Positions 34,938-42,709 of a stretch of 64,000 nucleotides of DNA are shown here, piece by piece. Position 1 is the stretch's first letter. The number at the start of each line of letters is the position of its first letter. The position numbers and the translations under genes were made by a program. The notes under the pieces were generated by a model. It did no database searches, was not told the origin of the DNA, and saw only the letters and a list, made by a program, of their open reading frames with translations. This stretch comes from Agrobacterium tumefaciens (GTDB lineage: Bacteria; Pseudomonadota; Alphaproteobacteria; Rhizobiales; Rhizobiaceae), in assembly GCF_009649785.1 (NCBI RefSeq), contig NZ_WJOK01000001.1, forward strand, positions 1 to 64,000, in the 5' to 3' direction.

Positions 34938-36215
34938 ATGGCGGGACAGGAAAAATCGGCCGGTTCAAAAGCGGGCGCGCCGGCAATTGTTGGCAGCGAC
35001 CGGCAAAAAATCCTGCGGGCAGGTTTTATTCCTCTTGTCGATGCGTCCGTCCTCATTGCTGCGGCGGAATTCGGCTTTGCCGAGCGCGAAGGCCTGACGC
35101 TCGATCTCGTCAAGGATGTGTCCTGGGCGAATGTGCGCGACCGGCTGGCATTCCGGCAATTCGACGTTGCCCATATGCTGTCGCCGATGCCGGTTGCCTC
35201 CATGCTCGGACTCGGCTCGAACCCTTCGCCGACGATCACGCCGTTTTCACTTGGGCGCGGCGGCAATGCTATAACGCTTTCGACGCGGCTTTTTGCCCGG
35301 ATGAAGGCGTTGACGGGGCTTTCCGAAACGGCGGGGGCGCTGGAAAATGCGAAGGCCTTAAAGCAGGTGCTGGATGACATGCGAGCGCGGGGCGAAGCTA
35401 CACCGACGCTCGGCATGACCTACCCGTTTTCCTCTCACAATTACGAATTTCGCTATTGGCTCGCCGCTGGTGGCATTCATCCCGATCACGACGTCAAACT
35501 GGTGGTCGTACCACCGCCATTGACGTCGGATGCATTGGCGGCGGGCGCCATAGATGGTTTCTGTGTCGGTGCACCGTGGAACATCGTTGCTGCCGAGCGC
35601 GGTGTGGGCAGGATCGTCGCTGCCAAGCAGGATTTGTGGCCGTCTGCGCCGGAAAAAGTGATCGGGATGCGGCCTGAATGGGCCGAAAGCCAGCAGGAAA
35701 CGGTCAGCCGGCTGCTGACGGCGCTCGATGCCGCCGCACGTTGGTGCGACCTTGCGGAAAATCACGATGATCTGAGCAGGACACTTGCCGATCCGCGTTA
35801 TATCGGTGCGCCGCAAAGCATCATCCGCCATGTGCTTGCCGGTGAATTCAACATCGACAGCCAGGGCAACCGCCGGGTCATCGACAAATATTTCCTCTTC
35901 CACGGCGGCCATGCCAATTATCCGCGCCAGAGCCAGGCACTGTGGATTTACAGCCAGATGATCCGCTGGGGGCAGACGGAGTTTTCGCAAGGTGGTGTGG
36001 AGGCCACCCTGTCCGCTTACCGTCCAGATATTTATCGGGCGGCACTGGGCGATGCCAATGCGCCCGATGATGCCGATATTCGAGTCGAAGGGCAGGAGGC
36101 GGGTGACCGGTTCGTGGACGGTTTTGTTTTCGATCCCGCAGACATTGCTGGATATGTGAATGGCTTTTCCGTGCGCAGTTCTGCCCCGTTTTCCATCTCC
36201 CAAGGCGAGGCCTGA
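34938..36215 (+). CDS. nasS: NasS, cytoplasmic nitrate sensor (NrtA-like)
   Basis: NasS is a soluble relative of the periplasmic nitrate-binding protein NrtA that sequesters NasT in the absence of nitrate. This 425-residue protein has no signal peptide, yet shares the ligand-binding framework with the NrtA-like protein downstream: RYWLAAGGIHPDHDVKLVVVPPP and AIDGFCVGAPWN match RYWLAAGGIDPDKDV and MDVFCVGEPWN there. GAGGAG lies eight bases before the ATG at 34938; an in-frame GTG at 34929 is less likely. The order nasT-nasS as one unit upstream of the nitrate genes is clear. Confidence 0.9.
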   Translation: MAGQEKSAGSKAGAPAIVGSDRQKILRAGFIPLVDASVLIAAAEFGFAEREGLTLDLVKDVSWANVRDRLAFRQFDVAHMLSPMPVASMLGLGSNPSPTITPFSLGRGGNAITLSTRLFARMKALTGLSETAGALENAKALKQVLDDMRARGEATPTLGMTYPFSSHNYEFRYWLAAGGIHPDHDVKLVVVPPPLTSDALAAGAIDGFCVGAPWNIVAAERGVGRIVAAKQDLWPSAPEKVIGMRPEWAESQQETVSRLLTALDAAARWCDLAENHDDLSRTLADPRYIGAPQSIIRHVLAGEFNIDSQGNRRVIDKYFLFHGGHANYPRQSQALWIYSQMIRWGQTEFSQGGVEATLSAYRPDIYRAALGDANAPDDADIRVEGQEAGDRFVDGFVFDPADIAGYVNGFSVRSSAPFSISQGEA

Positions 36216-36235
36216 CAGCCGTCGGCCGGGCAAGC

Positions 36236-36273
36236 TGCGCAAATTTCAAGCGCGGAATTTATCCATTTGCGCA
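36236..36273. promoter_or_regulatory. Inverted repeat upstream of the nitrate sigma-54 promoter
   Basis: TGCGCAAAT (36236-36244) and ATTTGCGCA (36265-36273) form a perfect nine-base inverted repeat with 20 bases between, about 100-135 bases upstream of the -24 element. The spacing from the promoter suits an enhancer for an NtrC-type activator, though the sequence is not a classical NtrC site. Confidence 0.45.
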
Positions 36274-36370
36274 AACCATAGACAAAATTCCTACTGATTA
36301 AAATTTAATCGTCCGATTCAATCTCGGAAATTCCGTTTTTTTCCAAGGCGATAGCTTCCATAAGTAAAAC

Positions 36371-36385
36371 TGGCACGCCTCTTGC
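36371..36385 (+). promoter_or_regulatory. Sigma-54 (-24/-12) promoter for the nitrate operon
   Basis: TGGCACGCCTCTTGC matches the sigma-54 consensus TGGCACG-N4-TTGC exactly. Transcription should start near 36397, giving a leader of about 190 bases before the transporter gene. Nitrogen-limitation control through NtrC and sigma-54 is expected for nitrate assimilation. Confidence 0.85.
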
Positions 36386-36396
36386 GTCTTCGTCTT

Positions 36397-36585
36397 TGCA
36401 CTGGTCAACGGCGATCGGGGCGAGCAGGGCGCGGCATAAGCGCTTTCACAGACATAGACGTCGCAAGGTTTTGCTGCCCGGAACATTTCCCGTTCCGAAG
36501 GCGCAAACTCCGAGCGGCGTTTTTTTATTTTCAGGTTTTTTCGCAAGCGAACGCGCCACCCATGCGGTGGTCCAATAAGGGGAAG
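36397..36585 (+). promoter_or_regulatory. Nitrate operon leader, probable NasT-dependent antiterminator
   Basis: The long untranslated leader contains small hairpins (GCAA/TTGC at 36465-36476 and CGGAAC/GTTCCG at about 36480-36497) and then a T7-A-T4 tract from 36520, before the ribosome site. ANTAR-protein targets are paired hairpins next to a terminator. With nasT-nasS adjacent, this leader is the expected NasT target. I could not draw a clean terminator stem by eye, so the structure is uncertain. Confidence 0.55.
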
Positions 36586-37884
36586 ATGCGAATGAAAAAG
36601 ATATTCTCGGGCGATGTCAGCCGCCGCACCATACTGAAGACGACAGCCGCCGCAGCCCTTGTTACCGCCGTGCGCACCGCTTTTCCGTCAGGCGCTTTCG
36701 CAGCCACGGCTGAGCCGGAAGTGAAGGGCGCGAAAATCGGCTTCATCGCGCTGACCGACGCCGCCCCGCTTATCATCGCGGCGGAAAAGGGACTGTTCGC
36801 CAAGCATGGCATGCCGGATGTCGAGGTTCTCAAACAGGCATCCTGGGGTGCGACACGTGACAATCTCGTGCTCGGCGGCGCATCGAACGGCATTGATGGC
36901 GCGCATATCCTGACCCCGATGCCCTATCTCATGCATACCGGCAAGGTGACGCAGAACAACGTGCCTGTGCCGATGGCGCTTATCGCCCGCCTCAATCTCG
37001 ACAGCCAGGGTATTTCCGTCGCCAAGGAATATGCTGAAACCGGCGTTCAGCTCGACGCGTCCAAGCTGAAGGCAGCTTTCGAGAAGAAGAAGGCAGAAGG
37101 CAAGGAAATCAAGGCTGCCATGACATTTCCCGGCGGCACGCATGATCTGTGGATCCGCTATTGGCTGGCCGCCGGCGGCATCGACCCGGACAAGGACGTC
37201 TCCACCATCGTCGTTCCGCCGCCGCAGATGGTCGCCAACATGAAGGTCGGCAATATGGACGTCTTCTGTGTGGGCGAACCCTGGAACGAGCAACTCGTCA
37301 ATCAGGGCATCGGCTTCACTGCCTGTACCACCGGGGAACTCTGGAAAGGGCATCCCGAGAAGGCGCTCGGCATGCGCGCCGACTGGGTGGAAAAGAACCC
37401 CAACGCCACCAAGGCATTGCTGATGGCCGTGATGGAGGCCCAGCAATGGTGCGATGAGATGGCGAACAAGGAGGAGATGTCCACGATCCTCGGCAAGCGC
37501 CAATGGTTCAACGTGCCACCGAAGGACGTTCTTGGCCGCCTCAAGGGCAATATCAATTACGGCAACGGCCGCGTGCTGGAAAATACCGGTCTGCAGATGA
37601 AGTTCTGGCAGGATCACGCGTCCTATCCCTTCCGCAGCCACGACAGCTGGTTCATCACGGAAAACATCCGCTGGGGTAAATTTGCACCCGATACGGACGT
37701 GAAGGCGCTGGTTGCCAAGGTCAACCGCGAGGACATCTGGCGCGACGCTGCAAAGGATCTCGGTGTTGCCGATATTCCCGCCTCCACGTCGCGCGGCAAG
37801 GAAACCTTCTTCGACGGCAAGGTCTTCGACCCGGAAAACCCGTCGGCCTATCTCGAAAGTCTTTCCATCAAGGCAGCCTCCTGA
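36586..37884 (+). CDS. nrtA: NrtA-like nitrate-binding protein, Tat-exported
   Basis: This 432-residue CmpA/NrtA-family solute-binding protein carries a twin-arginine signal (SRRTILKTTAAAALVTAV, residues ~12-30, ending near FAA), so it is folded before export to the periplasm. It should deliver nitrate (possibly nitrite) to the permease and ATPase encoded next. Two nearby starts exist, 36586 and 36592; AAGGGG precedes both. It is the first gene behind the sigma-54 promoter and leader. Its cytoplasmic relative NasS is encoded just upstream. Confidence 0.9.
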   Translation: MRMKKIFSGDVSRRTILKTTAAAALVTAVRTAFPSGAFAATAEPEVKGAKIGFIALTDAAPLIIAAEKGLFAKHGMPDVEVLKQASWGATRDNLVLGGASNGIDGAHILTPMPYLMHTGKVTQNNVPVPMALIARLNLDSQGISVAKEYAETGVQLDASKLKAAFEKKKAEGKEIKAAMTFPGGTHDLWIRYWLAAGGIDPDKDVSTIVVPPPQMVANMKVGNMDVFCVGEPWNEQLVNQGIGFTACTTGELWKGHPEKALGMRADWVEKNPNATKALLMAVMEAQQWCDEMANKEEMSTILGKRQWFNVPPKDVLGRLKGNINYGNGRVLENTGLQMKFWQDHASYPFRSHDSWFITENIRWGKFAPDTDVKALVAKVNREDIWRDAAKDLGVADIPASTSRGKETFFDGKVFDPENPSAYLESLSIKAAS

Positions 37885-37996
37885 GGAGGAGACACGGGTG
37901 TCGCCCCTCCTCCGCCGGGTTGCCATTTAATGATGGACACCAAAGGCCGGATGAGGGGCGAGACCCTGACCGCAACCGAAATCCAAAGGAAACGCC

Positions 37997-38890
37997 ATGT
38001 CCGCATTGGCTCGAAATTTCAAGGAACAGCCGCAGCAACCGATGGTACAAAAGGCAAACGTCGTGACCCTTCCGCCCAAACATCCCTCGCGGTTCAATCT
38101 GCGTAAACTGGGTGCTGCGGCGGCCCGCAATATCATACCGCCATTTGTCGTCCTCGCCGTTCTGCTGGGCGTCTGGCAGGTGCTCTGTTCCGCCCCCGGC
38201 TCGTCCCTGCCGCCGCCAAGCCAGGTATTCGAGGAAAGCTACGATCTCATCGTATCGCCGTTCTTCCATAATGGTTCGCAGGATATCGGCCTCGGCTTGC
38301 GCGTGCTGGTCTCGTTGGAGCGCGTGGCATACGGTTTCGGCCTTGCGGCCATCGCCGGCATCATTCTCGGTGCGGTCATCGGCCAGTCGGTCTGGGCCAT
38401 GCGCGGCCTCGACCCGATTTTTCAGGTCCTGCGCACCGTGCCGCCGCTTGCCTGGCTGCCGCTTTCACTTGCCGCCTTTCAGGACAGCAATCCGTCGGCC
38501 ATTTTCGTGATCTTCATCACCTCCATCTGGCCCGTCATCATCAATACGGCGGTCGGCGTGCGCAACATTCCGCAGGATTATCGCAACGTTGCGAAGGTGC
38601 TGCGGCTCAACCAGATCGAATTCTTCTTCAAGATCATGCTGCCGTCGGCCGCCCCCTACATCTTCACCGGTCTGCGCATAGGCATCGGCCTCTCCTGGCT
38701 CGCCATCGTGGCGGCGGAAATGCTGACCGGCGGCGTCGGTATCGGCTTCTTCATCTGGGATGCGTGGAACTCCTCGCGCCTGCCCGACATCATCGTGGCG
38801 CTCGCTTACATCGGCGTTGTCGGCTTCATGCTCGACAAGCTGGTAGCGGCGCTCGGCAAGGTCATCACCCGCGGCGCTGCGGCCAACTAA
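37997..38890 (+). CDS. nrtB: Nitrate ABC transporter permease
   Basis: This 297-residue inner-membrane protein of the BPD_transp_1/SsuC-TauC type has about six helices and the permease EAA-type loop (about GVRNIPQDYRNVAKVLRLNQIEFFFKIMLPSAAPYIFTGL). It forms the channel for nitrate delivered by NrtA. AAAGGA precedes the ATG. The 112-base gap to nrtA holds no gene; nrtD starts 13 bases after. Family members also carry sulfonates or taurine, but the nitrate operon context settles the assignment. Confidence 0.9.
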   Translation: MSALARNFKEQPQQPMVQKANVVTLPPKHPSRFNLRKLGAAAARNIIPPFVVLAVLLGVWQVLCSAPGSSLPPPSQVFEESYDLIVSPFFHNGSQDIGLGLRVLVSLERVAYGFGLAAIAGIILGAVIGQSVWAMRGLDPIFQVLRTVPPLAWLPLSLAAFQDSNPSAIFVIFITSIWPVIINTAVGVRNIPQDYRNVAKVLRLNQIEFFFKIMLPSAAPYIFTGLRIGIGLSWLAIVAAEMLTGGVGIGFFIWDAWNSSRLPDIIVALAYIGVVGFMLDKLVAALGKVITRGAAAN

Positions 38891-38903
38891 AAGGGCGACC
38901 ATC

Positions 38904-39701
38904 ATGAACGCTTATCTGAAACTCGATCATATCGACAAATATTTCGACAAGGGCGGTTCGCGCGCCGAGGTGCTGAAAGGCATCAACCTGACCATCGGCA
39001 AGGGCGAATTCGTCTCAGTCATCGGGCATTCCGGCTGCGGCAAGTCCACCATGCTCAACCTCATCGCCGGGCTGACCAAAGTCTCAGCAGGCGTCGTGCT
39101 TCTGGAAAACCGCGAGGTCAACGAACCTGGCCCGGAACGCGCCGTCGTCTTCCAGAACCACAGCCTGCTCCCCTGGCTTTCGGTTTATGAAAACGTCAAC
39201 CTGGCCGTCGCGAAGGTCTTCAGCAGTACCAAGACCAAAGCGGAACGCCACGACTGGGTTATGCGCAATCTGGATCTCGTGCAGATGGCCCATGCCAAGG
39301 ACAAGAAACCGTCTGAAATTTCCGGTGGCATGAAACAGCGCGTCGGCATTGCCCGGGCGCTCGCCATGGAGCCGAAAATCCTGCTGCTGGACGAGCCTTT
39401 CGGCGCACTGGATGCGCTGACTCGCGCCCACCTTCAGGACGCCGTGATGGAAATCCACGCCCGGCTTGGCAACACCATGGTCATGATCACCCACGATGTG
39501 GATGAGGCGGTGCTGCTGTCCGACCGTATCGTAATGATGACCAACGGTCCCGCCGCCCATATCGGCGAAGTGCTTGACGTGCCGCTGCCGCGCCCGCGCA
39601 ACCGCATCGAGCTTGCATCCGACAAGACCTACCTCAAATGCCGCGAGGCCGTGCTGAAGTTCCTTTACGAACGTCACCGCTTCGTCGAAGCTGCGGAGTA
39701 A
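38904..39701 (+). CDS. nrtD: Nitrate ABC transporter ATP-binding protein
   Basis: The 265-residue ATPase has Walker A GHSGCGKST (about 39-47), Q-loop FQNHSLLPW, signature ISGGMKQRVGIARAL, Walker B ILLLDEPFG and switch His in MITHDVDEAV. It powers the nitrate importer with NrtA and NrtB; the three-gene layout lacks the NrtC-type ATPase fused to a binding domain found in cyanobacteria. It is tightly packed, with nirB starting six bases after its stop. Confidence 0.92.
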   Translation: MNAYLKLDHIDKYFDKGGSRAEVLKGINLTIGKGEFVSVIGHSGCGKSTMLNLIAGLTKVSAGVVLLENREVNEPGPERAVVFQNHSLLPWLSVYENVNLAVAKVFSSTKTKAERHDWVMRNLDLVQMAHAKDKKPSEISGGMKQRVGIARALAMEPKILLLDEPFGALDALTRAHLQDAVMEIHARLGNTMVMITHDVDEAVLLSDRIVMMTNGPAAHIGEVLDVPLPRPRNRIELASDKTYLKCREAVLKFLYERHRFVEAAE

Positions 39702-39706
39702 CCACC

Positions 39707-42154
39707 ATGGCGCAAAAACTCGTCATCATCGGCAATGGCATGGCGCCGGGGCGCATGCTGGAAAACCTTTTCGAAACCGCCCCCGGCCTCTACGACGTCA
39801 CCATTTTCAACGCCGAGCCGCGCGTCAATTACGACCGCATCATGCTCTCGCCAGTACTCTCAGGCGAAAAGAGCTATGAAGATATCATCATCCACAATGA
39901 CGAATGGTACGCGGCCAACAATGTGACGCTGCACAAGGGCGCCAAGGTCACCGGCATCGACCGCGACAACAAGACCGTAACCAGCGAAAACGGCATCACC
40001 GTTTCCTACGACAGGCTGGTGATCGCCACCGGTTCCCTGCCCTTCATCATTCCCGTCCCTGGCCATCAATTGCCGGGCGTTCTCGCCTATCGCGATCTCG
40101 ACGATGTCACGAAGATGCTTGAAATCGCCGAAGGCAAGGGCCGCGCCATCGTCATCGGCGCCGGCCTTCTGGGTCTGGAAGCAGCTTATGGGCTGAAGCG
40201 CCAGGGAATGGACGTCACCGTCATCCATCTGATGCCGACGATCATGGAGCGGCAGCTCGATCCGGCAGCGGCCTATCTTCTGGAAAAGGCGCTGAACGAG
40301 CGCGGCATCGACATCATCACCAAGGCCAATACCAAATGCATTCTCGGCGCGGAGAAGGTCGAAGGCATCGAGTTGGAAGACGGTCGCGTCATTAAAGGCG
40401 ACATGGTGGTGATGGCGGTCGGCATCCGTCCCGCCTCGGGTCTCGCCAAGGAAGCCGGCATCGCCGTCAATCGCGGCATCGTCGTGGATGATGGCATGAT
40501 GACGTCGGATGCCTCGATATATGCGCTTGGCGAATGCGCCGAGCATCGCGGCATGTGCTACGGGCTGGTCGCGCCGCTCTATGAATCTGCGCGGGTGCTG
40601 GCGGACCGGCTTTGCGGCGGTTCAGCCGAGTATCATGGTTCGGTCACCAATACCAAACTGAAGGTCACCGGCATCAACCTGTTTTCCGCCGGCGATTTTG
40701 CCGAGGGCGACGACCGCGAGGAAATCGTGCTGCGCGATGCCACCGCCGGTGTCTACAAGCGCCTGATCCTCAAGGAAAATCGCATCATCGGCGCGGTTCT
40801 TTACGGTGAGACGGCGGATGGTTCGTGGTTCTTCGACCTGATGAAGAAATCGACCGACATTTCCGCCATGCGCGAAACCCTGATCTTCGGCCAGGCCTAT
40901 CAGGGAGGGTCCCCGCTGGACCCTATGGCGGCCGTTGCAGCCTTGCCGGATGATGCGGAAATCTGCGGCTGCAACGGCGTCTGCAAGGGCAAGATCACCT
41001 CGGTCATCACCTCGAAGGGGCTGACCTCGCTGGATGATGTGCGCGCCCATACCAAGGCATCCGCCTCCTGCGGCAATTGCACCGGCCTTGTCGAGAAACT
41101 GATGACGCTGACGCTTGGCGACAGCTACAATCCCGCTGCCGTGCAGCCCATGTGCAAATGCACCGATCTCGGCCACGATGATGTGCGCCGTCTCATCAAG
41201 GCCAAGGGCCTGAAGACCATTCCCGCCGTGATGCAGGAACTGGAATGGAAGACATCCTGCGGCTGCGCCAAGTGCAGACCTGCGCTCAACTACTATCTCG
41301 TCTGCGATTTTCCCGACGAATATGCCGACGACTACCAGTCGCGTTATATCAATGAGCGCGTCCATGCCAATATCCAGAAGGACGGCACCTATTCCGTCGT
41401 TCCACGCATGTGGGGCGGCGTCACATCTTCCTCCGAACTGCGGGCGATTGCGGATGTGGTCGACAAGTTCGAAATCCCGATGGTGAAGGTGACAGGCGGG
41501 CAACGCATCGATCTTCTCGGCATCGAGAAGGAGGATTTGCCGGCGGTCTGGGCCGATCTCGGCAAGGCCGGTTTCATTTCCGGCCAGGCCTATGCCAAGG
41601 GGCTTCGCACCGTGAAGACCTGCGTTGGAGAACAATGGTGCCGCTTCGGCACGCAGGATTCCACCGGCCTCGGCATCCGCATCGAAAAATTCATGTGGGG
41701 CTCATGGACGCCCGCCAAGCTGAAGCTTGCCGTTTCCGGCTGTCCGCGAAACTGCGCTGAGGCGACATGCAAGGATATCGGCGTCATCTGCGTCGATTCC
41801 GGTTTCGAAATCCACTTCGCCGGTGCCGCTGGTCTCGATATCAAGGGTACGGAAGTGCTGGGCCTCGTCCATACCGAGGATGAGGCGCTGGAGCATATCG
41901 TGGCGTTGACCCAGATGTACCGCGAGCAGGCGCGCTACCTCGAGCGCATCTATAAATGGGCCAAGCGCATCGGTTACGACGAAGTCCGCCGCCAGATCAT
42001 GGACGATGCCGACAAGCGCCGGGCCTATTTTGACCGCTTCGTCTTCAGCCAGAAATTCGCGCAGGTCGATCCCTGGTCGGAACGTGTGTCCGGCCACGAC
42101 AAGCACGAATTCAGGCCGATGGCGGCAATCGGTTTCAACGAGGCAGCGGAGTGA
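39707..42154 (+). CDS. nirB: NirB, NADH-dependent assimilatory nitrite reductase large subunit
   Basis: NirB reduces nitrite to ammonium with six electrons. The 815 residues comprise an N-terminal FAD/NADH domain (KLVIIGNGMAPGRMLEN; VIGAGLLGLEAAYGLKRQG), two BFD-like [2Fe-2S] segments (CGCNGVCKGKI to CGNCTG; CKCTD to CGCAKCRPAL) and a C-terminal siroheme/[4Fe-4S] domain with TCVGEQWCRFG and SGCPRNCAEA supplying four cluster cysteines. The ATG at 39707 is chosen over an upstream frame that would overlap nrtD. nirD follows directly, and siroheme is made by CysG encoded at the operon end. Confidence 0.96.
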   Translation: MAQKLVIIGNGMAPGRMLENLFETAPGLYDVTIFNAEPRVNYDRIMLSPVLSGEKSYEDIIIHNDEWYAANNVTLHKGAKVTGIDRDNKTVTSENGITVSYDRLVIATGSLPFIIPVPGHQLPGVLAYRDLDDVTKMLEIAEGKGRAIVIGAGLLGLEAAYGLKRQGMDVTVIHLMPTIMERQLDPAAAYLLEKALNERGIDIITKANTKCILGAEKVEGIELEDGRVIKGDMVVMAVGIRPASGLAKEAGIAVNRGIVVDDGMMTSDASIYALGECAEHRGMCYGLVAPLYESARVLADRLCGGSAEYHGSVTNTKLKVTGINLFSAGDFAEGDDREEIVLRDATAGVYKRLILKENRIIGAVLYGETADGSWFFDLMKKSTDISAMRETLIFGQAYQGGSPLDPMAAVAALPDDAEICGCNGVCKGKITSVITSKGLTSLDDVRAHTKASASCGNCTGLVEKLMTLTLGDSYNPAAVQPMCKCTDLGHDDVRRLIKAKGLKTIPAVMQELEWKTSCGCAKCRPALNYYLVCDFPDEYADDYQSRYINERVHANIQKDGTYSVVPRMWGGVTSSSELRAIADVVDKFEIPMVKVTGGQRIDLLGIEKEDLPAVWADLGKAGFISGQAYAKGLRTVKTCVGEQWCRFGTQDSTGLGIRIEKFMWGSWTPAKLKLAVSGCPRNCAEATCKDIGVICVDSGFEIHFAGAAGLDIKGTEVLGLVHTEDEALEHIVALTQMYREQARYLERIYKWAKRIGYDEVRRQIMDDADKRRAYFDRFVFSQKFAQVDPWSERVSGHDKHEFRPMAAIGFNEAAE

Positions 42155-42159
42155 GAACG

Positions 42160-42495
42160 ATGGACAGCAACTGGATCGATATTGGCGACATTTCCGACAT
42201 TCCGCTGCGCGGCGCGCGCTGCGTGAAAACGCCTATGGGCAAGATCGCCGTGTTTCGCACGGCTGAAAATCAGGTCTTCGCCATCGAGGATCATTGCCCG
42301 CACAAAGGCGGCCCGCTGTCTCAGGGCATCGTGCACGGGGCTTCGGTGACATGTCCTTTGCACAATTGGGTCATTTCGCTGGAGACCGGCAAGGCGTTGG
42401 GGGCGGATGAGGGTGAGGTGAGGACCATTCCTCTCCGCAATCTCGACGGGCGGCTTTCGATTGCGCTCGAAACTTTGATGATTGCGGCGGAGTGA
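42160..42495 (+). CDS. nirD: NirD, nitrite reductase small subunit (Rieske type)
   Basis: The 111-residue NirD has an intact Rieske-like motif, CPHKGG near residue 46 and CPLHNW near residue 66, so it should bind a [2Fe-2S] cluster. Some NirD proteins have lost these ligands; this one has not. It supports electron transfer in the NirBD complex. The ATG at 42160 is five bases after the nirB stop; a GTG at 42151 is less likely. Confidence 0.93.
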   Translation: MDSNWIDIGDISDIPLRGARCVKTPMGKIAVFRTAENQVFAIEDHCPHKGGPLSQGIVHGASVTCPLHNWVISLETGKALGADEGEVRTIPLRNLDGRLSIALETLMIAAE

Positions 42496-42515
42496 TATCA
42501 GATGTTGGCGACGAT

Positions 42516-42681
42516 ACTCCCCTCTGCCCTGCCGGACATCTCCCCCTCGAGGGGCAAGATCGACAAGTGGCACGCTTCTCGCTTCATCTCTGTTGTCGGA
42601 GACGCAAGCTGTAAAATAGAGCCGGTGCCACAATTGATCTACCCCTTTGAGGGGCAGATGTCCGGCAGGGCAGAGGGGGGT
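42516..42681. repeat. Large inverted repeat between nirD and the nitrate reductase gene
   Basis: The arm from 42516 to about 42562 (CCCCTCTGCCCTGCCGGACA and onward) is nearly the reverse complement of about 42636-42681. Each arm also contains a CCCCT-GAGGGG mini-palindrome. The roughly 165-base unit, with a non-repeated centre (about 42563-42635), looks like a mobile or repeated intergenic element of Agrobacterium-type genomes. It lies inside the nitrate operon and may fold into an RNA hairpin that alters downstream expression. Confidence 0.7.
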
Positions 42682-42709
42682 AAACGCCACGCACCAAGAG
42701 GGCAAACCA

